Origin: an uncultured Lachnospiraceae bacterium
Lineage (GTDB): Bacteria; Bacillota; Clostridia; Lachnospirales; Lachnospiraceae
Direction of reading: 5' to 3'
DNA length: 64,000 nucleotides
NCBI GenBank assembly: GCA_934432885.1
Contig: CAKRYY010000002.1
Location: 1-64,000, forward strand
Positions 7,949 through 17,214 of this stretch are shown piece by piece. The number at the start of each line of letters is the position of its first letter. Position 1 is the stretch's first letter. Below the pieces are notes generated by a model, which saw nothing but the letters and a program-made list of their open reading frames with translations, had not been told where the DNA came from and ran no database searches. Made by a program: the position numbers and the translations under genes.

Positions 7949-9682
7949 TTATTTTCCTTCCTCAAGCTTCTGCTTCAGCGCTGCTGTCAGAGCCTCTACC
8001 TTCTGCTGGGCATCCTCTAAATTCGTTCCCTTAACGCCCATGTAGAATTTAATCTTAGGCTCTGTTCCCGAAGGTCTTGCGCAGCACCATGAATCTTCTG
8101 TCAGATCAAAATACAGAACATTGGATTTCGGCAGTCCTGTCGGCGCTGTCTTTCCACTCTCCATATCGGTAATTACGCCGCTCTCATAATCGCGCAGCGC
8201 CGTTACCTTTAACTCGCCAAACGCCTTGGGCGGATTGCTTCTGAGGCGGTCCATAATTTCACGGATCTGTCTGGAGCCGTCAATACCCTTTAAGGTAATT
8301 GCATACTGACTCTCCTTATAATAACCGAACTGCTCATACAGACGCAGCATCTGATCCCAGAGTGTAATGCCGTTCTTCTTGCACCATGCAGCTGCTTCAC
8401 ACAGACACATAACCGCTACAACGGCATCCTTATCCCTTGCATGCGTTCCCGCAAGGCAGCCATAGCTTTCCTCAAGACCGAATACATAATGATGTCCGCC
8501 GTTCTGTTCAAACAGCTTAATCTGCTCGCCAATATATTTAAAGCCTGTCAATACTTCGATGCAGGTTACATGATACGCATCAGAAATTGCCTTTGCCATA
8601 TTCGTCGTTACGATTGTGGTTACAAGCGCAGGATCAGCAGGCATAATTCCAAGCTTTGTACGCTCCCGCAGAATGTATTCCGCAATCAGCATACCGGACA
8701 TATTTCCAGTGAACGGAATATACTCGCCGCTTTCTTTATCCTTTGCATAAATACCAAGACGGTCAGCATCCGGGTCCGTTGCCAGCACGATGTCGGCGTC
8801 TTTCTCCTTAGCCAGCTTCAAAGCGAGCGTAAATGCCTTCGGGTCCTCCGGATTCGGATATTCCAACGTTGTAAATTTGGGATCAGGAAGCTCCTGCTCC
8901 GGTACAACATAAACATGCTTGAAGCCAAGCTCGGAAAGAATCCTTCTGACCGGTACATTTCCAGTTCCGTGGAATGGCGTATATACGATTTTGATTTCAT
9001 CCGCCATCTCATGAATCACTTCCGGATGAATAATCTGCTTTTTTAACTCCTCCATGTAAGCGTCATCAATTTCTTTTCCGATTACGATGTAAAGTCCAGC
9101 CGCCTTTGCAGCCTCCTTATCCATCGTCTTTACTGTATGATAATCTGTTACAGCCTTTACCTGCTCGATAATTTCCTTATCCTTAGGCGCCGTTACCTGT
9201 GCACCGTCTTCCCAGTATACCTTATAACCATTGTACTCAGGCGGATTGTGGCTCGCTGTTACAACAATACCGGAAATGCATCCCAACTTACGCAGTGCAA
9301 AGGAAAGCTCCGGAGTAGGACGAAGCGCGTCAAATACATACGCCTTGATTCCATTTGCCGCCATGCAGAGAGCTGCCTCATCTGCAAATTCAGGGGACAT
9401 GAATCTGGAATCGTAAGCGATTGCGATACCCTTTTCCTTTCCGCCCTTTTCCAGAATGTAATTTGCCAGACCCTGTGTTGCCTTTCTGACTGTGTAAATA
9501 TTCATCCGGTTAGTTCCTGCGCCGATTACGCCGCGCAGTCCGCCGGTTCCAAATTCAAGCTCCTTATAAAAGCGGTCCTCTACCTCCGCCTCGTTGTTGC
9601 GGATTGCTAAAAGCTCGTCCTTCGTTGCCTGGTCAAAATAAGAATCCTCCAACCAGAATTGAAATTCCTCTTTGTAGCCCAT
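7949..9682 (-). CDS. Phosphoglucomutase / phosphomannomutase (phospho-sugar mutase)
   Basis: 577-residue cytosolic alpha-D-phosphohexomutase, length as for the PgcA-type enzymes of Firmicutes. It interconverts hexose 6-phosphate and hexose 1-phosphate, supplying glucose 1-phosphate for RmlA and for UDP-glucose. Motifs: phosphoserine loop TASHNPPEYNG (142-152, Ser144), metal loop DPDADRLGI, sugar-binding GLEESYG, and phosphate-binding RPSGTEPKIKFY. RBS AGGAGG precedes the ATG. Placement in the middle of the polysaccharide operon ties precursor supply to polymer synthesis. Confidence 0.96.
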   Translation of the reverse strand: MGYKEEFQFWLEDSYFDQATKDELLAIRNNEAEVEDRFYKELEFGTGGLRGVIGAGTNRMNIYTVRKATQGLANYILEKGGKEKGIAIAYDSRFMSPEFADEAALCMAANGIKAYVFDALRPTPELSFALRKLGCISGIVVTASHNPPEYNGYKVYWEDGAQVTAPKDKEIIEQVKAVTDYHTVKTMDKEAAKAAGLYIVIGKEIDDAYMEELKKQIIHPEVIHEMADEIKIVYTPFHGTGNVPVRRILSELGFKHVYVVPEQELPDPKFTTLEYPNPEDPKAFTLALKLAKEKDADIVLATDPDADRLGIYAKDKESGEYIPFTGNMSGMLIAEYILRERTKLGIMPADPALVTTIVTTNMAKAISDAYHVTCIEVLTGFKYIGEQIKLFEQNGGHHYVFGLEESYGCLAGTHARDKDAVVAVMCLCEAAAWCKKNGITLWDQMLRLYEQFGYYKESQYAITLKGIDGSRQIREIMDRLRSNPPKAFGELKVTALRDYESGVITDMESGKTAPTGLPKSNVLYFDLTEDSWCCARPSGTEPKIKFYMGVKGTNLEDAQQKVEALTAALKQKLEEGK

Positions 9683-9751
9683 CTTTCTACCTCCTGTATT
9701 AAAATCTGTTCTTTCTCATCTATCCTGTTTTATCCCTGTATGCCCTCTGTC

Positions 9752-11746
9752 CTATTTAGCTGAAAGGTGCAGGGAAAAATCGCTCCGGTCCAATGAAAAA
9801 TTGGGGTTGTAATACGGATCCCCTTTTTCTAAAACTTCTTTCCATTTCTGCCTGAAATGAGCCGATTCCTCATCATAGCGTTTTGCTTTTTCATCGTGGT
9901 CATCCAAACCGCGTGATTTGGACTCATAATGATAAAGCTCCGCAAACGGCGTAAAGACATTTAAAAGCCCTTTTTCTCTAAGCCGCAGGCAGAAATCAAC
10001 ATCATTTAATGCAACGGCAAAGCTCTCATCCAGTCCACCAAGCTCTGTAAACCACCTCCGGCGCACCATCAGGCAGGCTCCTGTCACTGCCGACACATCC
10101 TGCGCATAGCAAAGCCGTCCCATGTAGCCTACATTCTCATAATTTACCTTATAGTGGGAATGTCCCGCTGTCCTGTGTGCACCAAGTCCCAGTACAATGC
10201 CTGCATGCTGTATGGTCCTGTCAGGATAATACAGCTTTGCGCCAACCGCACCGACATCCTTTCGCTGCGCATACATCAGCATTTCCTCTATCCAGTCCGG
10301 TGTAATAACCTGCGTATCGTTATTTAAAAGAAGCAGAAATTCTCCAGCCGCAAAGGTCGCACCAAAATTATTGATTTTTGCGTAGTTAAAACCGCCTTCG
10401 TAAGTTACAACCTGAATCTTTGGATGCTTTCTGATTTCTTCATAATACTCACGTATCTTTTCCGTTTCGCTGTTATTTTCAATGACTATAATTTCATAGT
10501 TATCATAGGTTGAAATATCCAGTATGGATGTTATGCAGCGGCTTAAATCCTCATAGTGGTCCTTATTGGGAATCAGAATCGACACCTTGGGGTAGCCTGT
10601 CAGCTCATAGCGGATACGGAAAATCGTCTCAAATGCCCGTGTGCTCGTAATTTCAAAATTCTTCATCCCGCATTTCCGTAAGTGGTCCGCAACTGCACCC
10701 TTTGCCGCATCTATGCAATAGGTCTTTGCACTGATGCCGGATGCCACGCTCGCTTTATGGGAACGCCAGTAATATAAAAGCTTTGGTACGTGCACCACCT
10801 TTTTTGCACTGGTCGTCAGCCGCAGTATCATATCGTGATCCTGACTGCCGTCAAACTGGGAACGGAACAGCTCTGTTCCTTCCAGCAGATGTCTTGAAAA
10901 TGCGCTGAAATGGCAGATATAATTGTTGGCACGCAGATTGTCTATCGCATAATCCGGCTTGAAATGCAGGGTAATCATATTGTTGATGCTGCCATTTTTA
11001 AAGGTCGCCTCATCACAGTAAATATAATCTGCATCCTGCTCACAGATTACCTTCATATATTCATACAAAACATTTGGATGCAGAATATCGTCATGGTCAA
11101 ACAGTGCAATGTACTGCCCTCTCGCCATCCGGTAGCACTCATTGGTATTTCCTGAAATGCCCTCGTTCTTTTCCAGCTTTTTGTATACAATACGCGTATC
11201 CTGTGCCTGATATGCCCGTGCAATGTCTCCCACATACGCATGTTCCGCATCCGAACCATCCGCAAGGCAAAGCTCCCACTTTTCATAGGTCTGTGCCCTG
11301 ACAGAGTCAATCATCTCCGTCAAAAACTTTTTGGGCGTATTGTAAAGCGGCACCAGAATGCTGAAGGTAATATCTTTGGGAAATTTCACGCTGCGCATCT
11401 GTTTTATTTCTTCCTTTGTCGGAAAGCTCTCCGTTCCATGCTGACGCATCGCCTTTTTCTCAATCATCTTACTGCGCAGCTTACGCGCAATCCCCTTCGG
11501 ACTTCCAAGCCGCACAAGTCTGTCCTTCATGCGGATTATCCAGTGCATCACAGCCCGAAGCGGAGCCGAAAGCTTCCAGATTGGGTTGTTTTTAATCCGT
11601 TTCAGCTTAAAATCAAGATCCTTCGCCTGTGCCTGCGCATCCGACAGCTTTCCCGCCAATTCTGTATTCTTCTGTTTTTCTTTCTCATAAGCCAGCCGGT
11701 AGTACTCCAAAAGCTCCGCCTGGTTTTCCTGCTTTATGCCTGTCAT
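9752..11746 (-). CDS. Tandem-domain family 2 glycosyltransferase
   Basis: 664-residue cytoplasmic protein with an N-terminal coiled coil (about 6-50), a first GT-A domain (FSILVPLYNTP, ADGSDAEHAY, IALFDHDD, about 100-330) and a second (VSILIPNKDHYED, VIENNSETEK, LLLLNNDT, NDVDFCLRLREKG, about 380-640). Two full active sites suggest a bifunctional enzyme or a polymerase that adds alternating linkages. The architecture is common for O-antigen/rhamnan-like synthesis proteins coupled to Wzm/Wzt export. RBS AGGAG lies 6 bases before the ATG. Sugar specificity is unknown. Confidence 0.9.
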   Translation of the reverse strand: MTGIKQENQAELLEYYRLAYEKEKQKNTELAGKLSDAQAQAKDLDFKLKRIKNNPIWKLSAPLRAVMHWIIRMKDRLVRLGSPKGIARKLRSKMIEKKAMRQHGTESFPTKEEIKQMRSVKFPKDITFSILVPLYNTPKKFLTEMIDSVRAQTYEKWELCLADGSDAEHAYVGDIARAYQAQDTRIVYKKLEKNEGISGNTNECYRMARGQYIALFDHDDILHPNVLYEYMKVICEQDADYIYCDEATFKNGSINNMITLHFKPDYAIDNLRANNYICHFSAFSRHLLEGTELFRSQFDGSQDHDMILRLTTSAKKVVHVPKLLYYWRSHKASVASGISAKTYCIDAAKGAVADHLRKCGMKNFEITSTRAFETIFRIRYELTGYPKVSILIPNKDHYEDLSRCITSILDISTYDNYEIIVIENNSETEKIREYYEEIRKHPKIQVVTYEGGFNYAKINNFGATFAAGEFLLLLNNDTQVITPDWIEEMLMYAQRKDVGAVGAKLYYPDRTIQHAGIVLGLGAHRTAGHSHYKVNYENVGYMGRLCYAQDVSAVTGACLMVRRRWFTELGGLDESFAVALNDVDFCLRLREKGLLNVFTPFAELYHYESKSRGLDDHDEKAKRYDEESAHFRQKWKEVLEKGDPYYNPNFSLDRSDFSLHLSAK

Positions 11747-11772
11747 AATCTCTCCTGAATCTATCCGCAGTC

Positions 11773-13677
11773 CTACCGTATCGTAAAACTTTTTTCTGTT
11801 TTTTGCAACAGCTTTTGTCCTGAGCAGCGGTCTGAAGCAAGCATTGCAATATGATAAGTGTCCGCTGGAAGCGCATCCTTTGGAATCCGGCAGACAAAGC
11901 CTGCAAGCGCCACATTTTGCTGCTGAGGAAGAATTTCTGCCACATCCTTCCGGTAACGGTCAAGCACCTGTGCTTCATACACACTCCCCGCTTCTCCATA
12001 AAGCAGAAGCTTTCTTGCATAACGGCTGTTATCCATTCCAAGAACATAAGACCAGCCTTCAATCCAGTATACATCATCCCGCTCAGTAAATTCCAGTTTC
12101 TTTTCTTCCCGCGCGTGCTCCACATTAACCACCAGACAGTTATTCTCCCATTTTTCTACCCGGTTTTTCTTAAGCTTCCGCACGCTGGTATAATAATCAC
12201 GCTTTTCAAACGCATAAAGATACGCGGGCAGGTACAGGTTTGAATGTGGCGCAAGGTTTCTGCTGTAAAAGGGATCAAAGGCTTTCAGGGAAGGATGCCT
12301 TGTATACAGGATGTCCTTTTCCTTTAAAAGCCGCAGCCACTTTTCATCAGAAAGGTTATCGTCCCCTCTGCTTAGGGATTCGTGGTGATACAGTGCCACA
12401 TCGCCCCTGAAAATATTGTAATATCCCAGCTCATACAGGGAAAAATTCAAATCTACATCATTATAAGCGACTGCCATGCCTTCAAAAAAGCGTCCCGCCT
12501 CTTCAAATTTTTCTTTCGCAATCAGCAGACATGCCGCTGTCACGCCTATCATATCATATACATGCCTGTTCTGACCATGATAATGCGAAATTTCATCATG
12601 CTGCTTCAGAAGCTTATGCACAGGGCCGACTTTGATGTTGGTAATGCCAATATGCTGAATCAAATCACTATCCGGATAGAGAAGCTTTGCGCCAACCGCT
12701 CCTGCATGCGGCATTGCCGCCATCTCCAAAAGCTCAAGGAGCCAGTCCTCCTGAATGATTTCCATATCATCATTTAAGAAAAGCAGGTAGTCTCCCTTTG
12801 CCCGTTCTGCTCCCAGATTGCACATTTTGGAAAAGTTAAAGGGCATCGGCTCGTAATGATAAGAAAACGCATACTGCTTTGCCATTTCAGAAAGGATTTT
12901 CCGGTTTTCCGGCAGACTGCCGTTATCGATTACCAAAATCTCCATCCAGAGCGCATTTCCCTGCGCATCTGCAAGCAGCGTCTTTCTGCGGATGCTCGCT
13001 ATACAGGTTGCAAGCACCTTTGGATTATCCTTTGATGGAATAATAATAGAAACGCGTGCATCCTTTGGAAGCTTACCAGATTTTCTCTGAAGAGAAAACG
13101 GCTCGCTCATCCTTTTCTGGTGAATCAGCACCTTATCAATAGAGGCAACCTCTTTCCTTTTGTCATTTGCTAAAATCCATCTTTGCTTTGTAATATAATC
13201 TGTCAGGCGAAGCAAAAGAGTATGGCATTTTTCCGAATCACAGTCCGTCAGGCAGTCCTGCCAAAGCTCTGGTGCCGCAGCATCAAGCAGCTCCCTTCTT
13301 GCTGCAAAAAAATGTCCAAAGTAGGGAAATCCTGCCAGCGTATCCGGAGACCACTGCGGTTTGAACCAGGGCGCATAGCGCTTCCCGTTTTCATCTATGC
13401 AGTCCTCATCAGCATACGCCAACTGCACATAGGGATGCTCTCTGAAAAATGCTGTTGTCACGGCCTTTGCCTTCTCTTCCAGAATCCCATTTTTATCTGC
13501 AAAGAACACCAGCTCTGACTCATCCGCTGCCGGAGGAAAATGTTTCATTTTCCAGTCCTCATTGCGTAAATACCACTGTCTGTAGCAATCTGACTGGCGC
13601 TCTTTTTCTGCCAGATACTTTTTATAACATCTGTCATTTAATTTATTCTGAATTGCACGCTTTATCTTTTTAACCAT
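11773..13677 (-). CDS. Multidomain family 2 glycosyltransferase with C-terminal beta domain
   Basis: 634 residues. The first 180 residues look like a worn GT-A domain (VQLAYADEDCID, WFKPQWSPD), followed by an intact GT2 domain (VSIIIPSKDNPK, LVIDNGSLPENRK, LLFLNDDME, NDVDLNFSLYELGY, about 205-455) and a C-terminal beta-rich domain (about 500-634). The start overlaps the end of the methyltransferase gene by 16 bases, which implies translational coupling. It may work with the tandem enzyme downstream to extend the chain, the extra C-terminal domain perhaps serving protein or glycan contact. Confidence 0.87.
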   Translation of the reverse strand: MVKKIKRAIQNKLNDRCYKKYLAEKERQSDCYRQWYLRNEDWKMKHFPPAADESELVFFADKNGILEEKAKAVTTAFFREHPYVQLAYADEDCIDENGKRYAPWFKPQWSPDTLAGFPYFGHFFAARRELLDAAAPELWQDCLTDCDSEKCHTLLLRLTDYITKQRWILANDKRKEVASIDKVLIHQKRMSEPFSLQRKSGKLPKDARVSIIIPSKDNPKVLATCIASIRRKTLLADAQGNALWMEILVIDNGSLPENRKILSEMAKQYAFSYHYEPMPFNFSKMCNLGAERAKGDYLLFLNDDMEIIQEDWLLELLEMAAMPHAGAVGAKLLYPDSDLIQHIGITNIKVGPVHKLLKQHDEISHYHGQNRHVYDMIGVTAACLLIAKEKFEEAGRFFEGMAVAYNDVDLNFSLYELGYYNIFRGDVALYHHESLSRGDDNLSDEKWLRLLKEKDILYTRHPSLKAFDPFYSRNLAPHSNLYLPAYLYAFEKRDYYTSVRKLKKNRVEKWENNCLVVNVEHAREEKKLEFTERDDVYWIEGWSYVLGMDNSRYARKLLLYGEAGSVYEAQVLDRYRKDVAEILPQQQNVALAGFVCRIPKDALPADTYHIAMLASDRCSGQKLLQKTEKSFTIR

Positions 13678-15728
13678 GCCAGTCCTTTTCGTCCCTTTTC
13701 CTGCCCAGCCGCAAGACTTTCTGCCATTGCCTCTGAAATGCGGGTCACTTCAAATACAGCTTTTATCGAAGTATCTCCGCTGCCCGCTGACAGCCCTTCG
13801 AGATGCAGCAGCGTGATATTGGGGTCCTGTGTTGCGAATACAATCGTATTGTCAGAAATTAAATTTCCATTTAACTTTACATTCTGATTGCGAAGCGAAA
13901 CTGGTTTTCCTCCAACAAGAAGCTTATGAACTGTGACAATACAATAATCCAGGGATGGGTCGATACGCAGCGCCCTCCGCCCTGCCTTTGCCAAAAGCTC
14001 TACTGTCAGTCTGGTTTTCTCTGTATAACCCTTTTGTATAAAATAAGAGTTTTCTTCTGAAAATCCCTCTCCGCAATCCTCATATATCTGAATCCGGTTA
14101 CGGTGTTCTTCTTCCAGAAAACGATGTGCAAAAGAAGCGGCAGGCAGAATCGGATAACCGATAGCATTGCGGATTTCGACCATTGCCATCCGCTCTCCTG
14201 TAACAGATTTCTGGAAAGTGCTTTCCTCTCTCGCCAGCTCCTGCAGCATATCCTTGGTATATCCAAATTTTTCCTCTAACAGAGCATTGCACACTGCTTT
14301 TCGCTTTTCTGAGCCAAGGCTATAGCAGTAAAGCGCTCTGGCAATCAGCTTTTCAGGAGCAATCCGCTCCGGGGCTGCCCATTCATAATCAATCAGATTC
14401 CACTGCCCATCCTGAATAATCAGATTTGGAAAAATCAGGTCATAATCGTAAATTTCCGGCTGTTTCGGATATTTTACAAAGTCACAGTAGGTTTCAAACA
14501 GTCTAAGGAAGCCTTCCTTATCCTCCTGCTCCAGACAGGTATCTAAAAGCATTTCCAAAGTCTTTCCTTCCAGATATGGAAAGACTGCTTCCCCGTCCGA
14601 AAGCTCACAATGATTGATGACAAGCCCACTTCCTGCATAGGCGTGTTCCAGCTTATCACAGGTATCCTTCAGCCGTCTGATATGCTCTCCGGCTGCCTCT
14701 CCTGCCGGAAGCTTATGCACCGAAAGCGTCCCTTCCTTCTTTCTTATCTGTGTCTGCACCGCATACTTGGGCTTTCTGTCGTTGGAAAATCTGGCGTAGG
14801 TGACTGGAAGCGGCTTTCCAATTACAAGCACATAGGAATTGGAAAACTGCTCAAACATTTTCTCCCCAAGCAGACTGTCAAATACATTTTTTTCATCAAA
14901 CAAAAGCAGCCTGTCCCGGTCAAAATTCCGCATATTATCTGACAGCTCGCCAATCTGCGGGAGCCGTTCGTCCGAATAGACACAGGTCATAAACTTATAA
15001 TCGGGATAAGGATAATAGAACGCATACTCTGTAATGCCATCCGCCCTGCAGATTTCCTCCAGCGCTCTTCTTGTAAAGGTGCGCACGCCGCCACCTCTCG
15101 GATAGCCCTCAATTCCATCAAAATAAGTACCGAGATGATCCTCCCTGCAGCCCGCCCAGTATTTTAAGCCAAACCTGTTTTCAATCGCAATTACAAGTCT
15201 GCCGTTTTCAGCAAGATGCTTCTGCATGATTGCCAAAAAGGTTTCAAACGGCGTCTTTCCACCAATATAGCTCTGTGCGTACTCAAATACGCCAATCAAA
15301 AAAATGTAATCATAATCACAGGCAAGCTCTGGTTCAATATCCTGAAAATTGCCCAGTTTTATGGTTACATTGTCACAATCGGGATGTCTGTAGGCATTGA
15401 TTAAGCTCCTTTTTCTGGAAAGCTCAACGCAGGTAACGCTGCCCGCCATAGCGGCAAGCGCGCCTGTAATCGCGCCGCATCCGCTCCCGACCTCCAACAC
15501 CTTGTCCGTCTTTTTTACAGGAATCCAGTTCACAATATTTTCCCGAAGCGGTGAAAGGTGATACAATACCGGCCAGCTCTTTTTTTCCTCAATAACCCTG
15601 CCATATTCTTCAGGGGGCACCGACTTAACAATATCCAGAATTTCGTCCTCAACAATTCCATCGCAGTAAAGGTCCCTGCCCGGATAATGCGTATCGTCTA
15701 ATGTTATCTTTCCTATCATTTCTGCCAT
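13662..15728 (-). CDS. Methyltransferase with kinase-like and C-terminal domains (WbdD-like chain terminator candidate)
   Basis: 688 residues. An N-terminal class I SAM methyltransferase has the glycine motif VLEVGSGCGAITG (78-90) and acidic VELS (100-103). A middle region (about 310-560) looks like a kinase of the aminoglycoside-phosphotransferase type: Lys339 in SVHK, a DYD..FPN loop (428-435) and a metal-binding Asp447 in LIDYEW. A beta-rich domain forms the end. The order methyltransferase-kinase matches WbdD, the E. coli O9a enzyme that caps the growing chain and sets its length. The gene starts one base after the stop of the Wzt-like gene, whose C-terminal domain would recognise such a cap. 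Methyltransferase call is firm; kinase call is moderate; capping role is inference. Confidence 0.8.
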   Translation of the reverse strand: MAEMIGKITLDDTHYPGRDLYCDGIVEDEILDIVKSVPPEEYGRVIEEKKSWPVLYHLSPLRENIVNWIPVKKTDKVLEVGSGCGAITGALAAMAGSVTCVELSRKRSLINAYRHPDCDNVTIKLGNFQDIEPELACDYDYIFLIGVFEYAQSYIGGKTPFETFLAIMQKHLAENGRLVIAIENRFGLKYWAGCREDHLGTYFDGIEGYPRGGGVRTFTRRALEEICRADGITEYAFYYPYPDYKFMTCVYSDERLPQIGELSDNMRNFDRDRLLLFDEKNVFDSLLGEKMFEQFSNSYVLVIGKPLPVTYARFSNDRKPKYAVQTQIRKKEGTLSVHKLPAGEAAGEHIRRLKDTCDKLEHAYAGSGLVINHCELSDGEAVFPYLEGKTLEMLLDTCLEQEDKEGFLRLFETYCDFVKYPKQPEIYDYDLIFPNLIIQDGQWNLIDYEWAAPERIAPEKLIARALYCYSLGSEKRKAVCNALLEEKFGYTKDMLQELAREESTFQKSVTGERMAMVEIRNAIGYPILPAASFAHRFLEEEHRNRIQIYEDCGEGFSEENSYFIQKGYTEKTRLTVELLAKAGRRALRIDPSLDYCIVTVHKLLVGGKPVSLRNQNVKLNGNLISDNTIVFATQDPNITLLHLEGLSAGSGDTSIKAVFEVTRISEAMAESLAAGQEKGRKGLAWLKR

Positions 15729-15729
15729 A

Positions 15730-17001
15730 TCAGATGTCCTTTACTGTTACTGTAGACCCCATATCATAATATCCTACCGTATTTTTATCAGAAATAACGG
15801 TAATATTCATGACGTCATACAATCTGTGATATACCGCAAAGCGGTCACCCTCGTAGCCTGTCAATCCAAGGGAAATCAGATATTCCCCTCCCTGAAGGCT
15901 CATTTTCTGTGTAAATACCGCTTCCTTTTTTTCTCCTGCCTTTACCGGCTCCAAAAATGCCTTTTCTATCATGGAATTGGTTCCCGTAATTTCAACGCCA
16001 AGTGCATTTTTGATGGAGCAGGCAAAAATCGGTGCAGGAAGCTCTTCGTAAAACTCTGCCCGCATGTGCACAGAAAAGCTGCTGCCTTTTAATACGGCAT
16101 TTGTCTTAAGTCCTTTTTCATCCGTGATGTAGCACTCTGTAATCATTGCCTGCTTTGTGCCGTACTCAAGCGTATCTTCTTTCTTCTTTCCAGCCGCAGC
16201 CGCCGTAAGTGCCTCGTCCTCAAGCAGATTGGTCTCCTTATCATCCTCAGCAGGCGCCGCATACTGTCCGACCAGTACCTGCTTATAGATATCAATCATT
16301 TCCTTCGGTTTGCCTTCCGCCAGCTTTTCGCCTTTATTCAGAAGGATAACACGGTCACAGTATTTGCTGACGCTGCTAAGGTCATGGCTGACAAAGAGAA
16401 TGGTCTTTCCCATTTTCTTGAACTCTTCAAATTTGTGATAGCATTTTGCCTGAAAGAATACGTCTCCGACAGAAAGTGCCTCGTCTACAATCAAAATCTC
16501 CGGATCGATGTTAATCGCAACCGCAAAGGCAAGGCGTACAAACATACCGCTGGAATAGGTCTTAACCGGCTGCTTGACATAATCGCCGATGTCTGCAAAT
16601 TCCAGAATACTGTCCAGCTTTTCATCAATTTCTTCTTTGGAAAAACCAATCATGGTACCATTTAAATAGATATTCTCGATTCCATTGTATTCCATATTAA
16701 ATCCGGCGCCCAGCTCTAAGAGTGCAGAAATTCTGCCGTCTACTTCAACATTTCCGCTCGTCGCGTTGAGTACACCGGTGATAATCTTAAGAATCGTAGA
16801 CTTGCCTGAACCGTTCGTGCCGATGATGCCAACCGTTTCACCCTTATGAATCTCCATATTGACATCACGCAGCGCATAATGCTCCTTATAGCGTTTCTTT
16901 CGTGAAAGCCCAAGTGCCTCCTTGAAGCGGTCCATCGGTTTATCATACAATTTATAGATTTTATTCAGATTAGTGACCTGAATTGCAATATTTTCGTCCA
17001 T
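15730..17001 (-). CDS. Polysaccharide ABC exporter ATPase with cargo-binding domain (Wzt-like)
   Basis: 423 residues. The nucleotide-binding domain shows Walker A GTNGSGKST (61-69), signature YSSGM (149-153), Walker B ILIVDEA (169-175) and the switch His206. The family feature YNGIENIYLNG (about 105-114) is also present. After about residue 250 there is a linker and a C-terminal immunoglobulin-like domain of the Wzt_C type, which in O9a/O8 systems binds the modified non-reducing end of the polymer. Together with the permease upstream it would export the finished undecaprenyl-linked chain. RBS AGGAG precedes the ATG; the gap to the permease holds repeats (17024-17207). Confidence 0.95.
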   Translation of the reverse strand: MDENIAIQVTNLNKIYKLYDKPMDRFKEALGLSRKKRYKEHYALRDVNMEIHKGETVGIIGTNGSGKSTILKIITGVLNATSGNVEVDGRISALLELGAGFNMEYNGIENIYLNGTMIGFSKEEIDEKLDSILEFADIGDYVKQPVKTYSSGMFVRLAFAVAINIDPEILIVDEALSVGDVFFQAKCYHKFEEFKKMGKTILFVSHDLSSVSKYCDRVILLNKGEKLAEGKPKEMIDIYKQVLVGQYAAPAEDDKETNLLEDEALTAAAAGKKKEDTLEYGTKQAMITECYITDEKGLKTNAVLKGSSFSVHMRAEFYEELPAPIFACSIKNALGVEITGTNSMIEKAFLEPVKAGEKKEAVFTQKMSLQGGEYLISLGLTGYEGDRFAVYHRLYDVMNITVISDKNTVGYYDMGSTVTVKDI

Positions 17002-17023
17002 GAAATCTCCTAAAATTTATTTC

Positions 17024-17136
17024 GCTCTGCCGCGCCTGTCCGCAGCTCGGCTTCGCCTCGCTCGCTGACTCACTCTGCGCCGTACTCTGTGCTCTGCCGC
17101 GCCTGTCCGCAGCTCGGCTTCGCCTCGCTCGCTGAC
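17024..17136. repeat. Two direct repeats of 46 bp
   Basis: Identical 46-base units lie at 17024-17069 and 17091-17136, separated by 21 bases. Each begins GCTCTGCCGCGCC and ends TCGCTCGCTGAC and is much more GC-rich than the neighbouring genes. They are in the gap between the wzm-like and wzt-like genes. Confidence 0.9.
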
Positions 17137-17147
17137 ATTCGCTCAAT

Positions 17148-17207
17148 CAATTTGTATTCGAAGCGCAGCTTGCGTGCAAGCACGCCCTGCGCTTCGAACA
17201 CAAATTG
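17148..17207. repeat. Long inverted repeat between wzm and wzt
   Basis: Arms of 21 bases at 17148-17168 and 17187-17207, complementary except for one position, around an 18-base centre that itself contains CTTGC...GCAAG. In RNA this would be a very stable hairpin. There is no T-run after it in the minus direction, so it is not a classical terminator; it could stabilise mRNA or lower wzt expression relative to wzm. Confidence 0.85.
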
Positions 17208-17214
17208 GCAGAGC

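Noticed and set aside
17024..17136. 46-bp repeats considered as a CRISPR remnant
   Set aside because: Only two units, repeat too long, and a 21-base spacer that looks like part of the same GC-rich sequence; no cas genes.
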